This document shows positions 41,659-42,251 of a stretch of 42,251 bases of DNA, piece by piece. Positions within the stretch are counted from its first letter, which is position 1; each line of letters begins with the position of its first letter. The DNA lies in assembly GCA_023228425.1 (NCBI GenBank), contig JALOBE010000022.1, positions 1-42,251 of the forward strand, written 5' to 3'. The translations under genes and the position numbers were made by a program. The DNA is from Syntrophales bacterium. Its GTDB lineage: Bacteria; Desulfobacterota; Syntrophia; Syntrophales; UBA2210. The notes beneath the pieces are model-generated. The model made no database searches and was not told the DNA's origin. It was given only the letters and a program-made list of their open reading frames with translations.

Positions 41659-42043
41659 GTCATTTCGAAGGAGCGAAGCGACTGAGAAATCTTACAGCGT
41701 CCCACTTAAATCTTCCCACCCGGGGTTCATCCGTTCTACCAGCCTGTTTTTCTTTTCTCTTCGCCACTTCTTGATTTCTTTTTCCCTGGTAATGGCCGCA
41801 ATCATATCGTCCGTCTCCTCAAAATAAACCAGCTTGTATATGTTGTATTTCGCTGTAAATCCCTTCACAAGATTGTTTCGGTGCTCGTACACTCGCCGCT
41901 CAAGATTACTCGTCACCCCGGTATACATGACCTGGTTATTCCAATTGGTCAGTATGTAGACGTAGCCTGTGGTCGTCATGACAAAACCCTCCTTCTGTGG
42001 TGTGATACAGATTCCTCACACGCCTTCGGCGGTTCGGAATGAC
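41659..42043. mobile_element. GIY-YIG repeat element, unit 2 (385 bp)
   Basis: Same layout and length as unit 1: left half-unit from 41659, GIY-YIG gene, right half-unit ending TTCGGAATGAC at 42043. The right half-unit reads CACACGCC where unit 1 reads CACGCGCC. The start-to-start distance to unit 1 is 635 bases. Confidence 0.7.
41692..41979 (-). CDS. Small GIY-YIG endonuclease, copy 2
   Basis: A 95-residue near-twin of copy 1 with all catalytic residues kept. I count six base differences between the two genes; five are silent, and the sixth changes Asn to Ser in TSNLERR. The excess of silent changes suggests that the protein is being kept functional rather than being a passenger. Ribosome-binding site and stop-in-repeat arrangement are the same as in copy 1. 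Confidence 0.9.
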   Translation of the reverse strand: MTTTGYVYILTNWNNQVMYTGVTSNLERRVYEHRNNLVKGFTAKYNIYKLVYFEETDDMIAAITREKEIKKWRREKKNRLVERMNPGWEDLSGTL

Positions 42044-42080
42044 AGGGGTTTGTCATTTCGAAGGAGGGACGCCCATAACC

Positions 42081-42251
42081 GTCATTTCGAAGGAGCGAAG
42101 CGACTGAGAAATCTTACAGCGTCTCACTTAAATCTTCCCACCCGGGGTTCATCCGTTCTACCAGCCTGTTTTTCTTTTCTCTTCGCCACTTCTTGATTTC
42201 TTTTTCCCTGGTAATGGCCGCAATCATATCGTCCGTCTCCTCAAAATAAAC
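42081..42251. mobile_element. GIY-YIG repeat element, unit 3 (cut by window edge)
   Basis: The left half-unit starts at 42081 and runs into a third GIY-YIG gene. Start-to-start distance from unit 2 is 422 bases, so only about 37 bases of extra sequence lie between them. Confidence 0.65.
42114..42251 (-). CDS. Small GIY-YIG endonuclease, copy 3 (partial)
   Basis: The C-terminal 45 residues or so of a third copy, open to the window edge. It differs from copies 1 and 2 near the end (SETL for SGTL) and otherwise reads the same (REKEIKKW, NPGWEDL). The N-terminal part with the GIY and YIG strands lies outside the window. Confidence 0.85.
   Translation of the reverse strand, partial: VYFEETDDMIAAITREKEIKKWRREKKNRLVERMNPGWEDLSETL

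Noticed and set aside
1..42251. tRNA or rRNA genes
   Set aside because: I saw no rRNA sequence and no convincing tRNA cloverleaf by eye. A tRNAscan-SE run would be needed to be sure.

Overview
The window has two parts with very different base composition. Bases 1 to about 15,350 are AT-rich and hold catabolic genes mixed with broken insertion sequences. From about 15,359 to the end the DNA is GC-rich and carries ordinary housekeeping and envelope genes of a Gram-negative bacterium: Kdo transferase, lipoprotein signal peptidase, porin and GroESL. A squalene-synthase-like enzyme, an NtrC-type two-component pair, a MEMO-family protein and many REP-like repeats suggest an anaerobic deltaproteobacterium (Desulfobacterota/Syntrophales-like). 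That placement is inferred from gene content only.

Left part (accessory island). A three-gene ABC importer (RbsA-like ATPase, RbsC-like permease, TorT-like binding protein) lies at 158-3841. After a gene-poor stretch with two 111-112 bp MITE-like repeats comes a HyuB-type hydantoinase/oxoprolinase beta subunit (5183-6889). It is followed by 3,5-diaminohexanoate dehydrogenase (kdd), a divergent HyuA-type alpha subunit, 3-aminobutyryl-CoA ammonia-lyase (kal) and, beyond a broken IS5-type element, 3-keto-5-aminohexanoate cleavage enzyme (kce). A TetR regulator follows. Kdd, Kce and Kal are the lower half of the classical lysine fermentation route, giving acetoacetate, crotonyl-CoA and ammonia. 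The upper half (lysine aminomutases) is absent here. In its place are the Hyu pair and the importer. I infer that the island may take up and open a lactam or related amide that feeds into 3,5-diaminohexanoate. Remnants of IS5/IS1478-, IS3-, IS1380- and possibly IS1634-type elements crowd 11,090-15,330, and the island ends just past the waaA stop codon.

Right part. In order: waaA(-), a glycine-zipper lipoprotein(+), rpe(+), a class I methyltransferase(+), a Na/Pi cotransporter with a PhoU-like tail(+), groES-groEL(+), ileS-lspA(+), a porin(-), a nitronate-monooxygenase-like enzyme(-), a squalene/phytoene synthase(-), a histidine kinase and sigma-54 response regulator(+), then metallophosphoesterase, MEMO-family protein and cardiolipin synthase(-), a NifU-like protein(+), and three tandem copies of a small GIY-YIG nuclease(-), the last cut by the window edge.

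Nearly every long intergenic gap in the right part holds members of one repeat family. Its half-unit reads GTCATTYCGA, then a small stem with a GAA or similar loop, then GAGRAATCT. Half-units occur head-to-head as ~82-94 bp pairs, and also flank each intact GIY-YIG gene in the same head-to-head arrangement. The 385-bp GIY-YIG units therefore look like full-length elements and the short pairs like derivatives without the gene. I regard this as the best candidate for an undescribed system in the window, followed by the Hyu/Kdd/Kal/Kce island.
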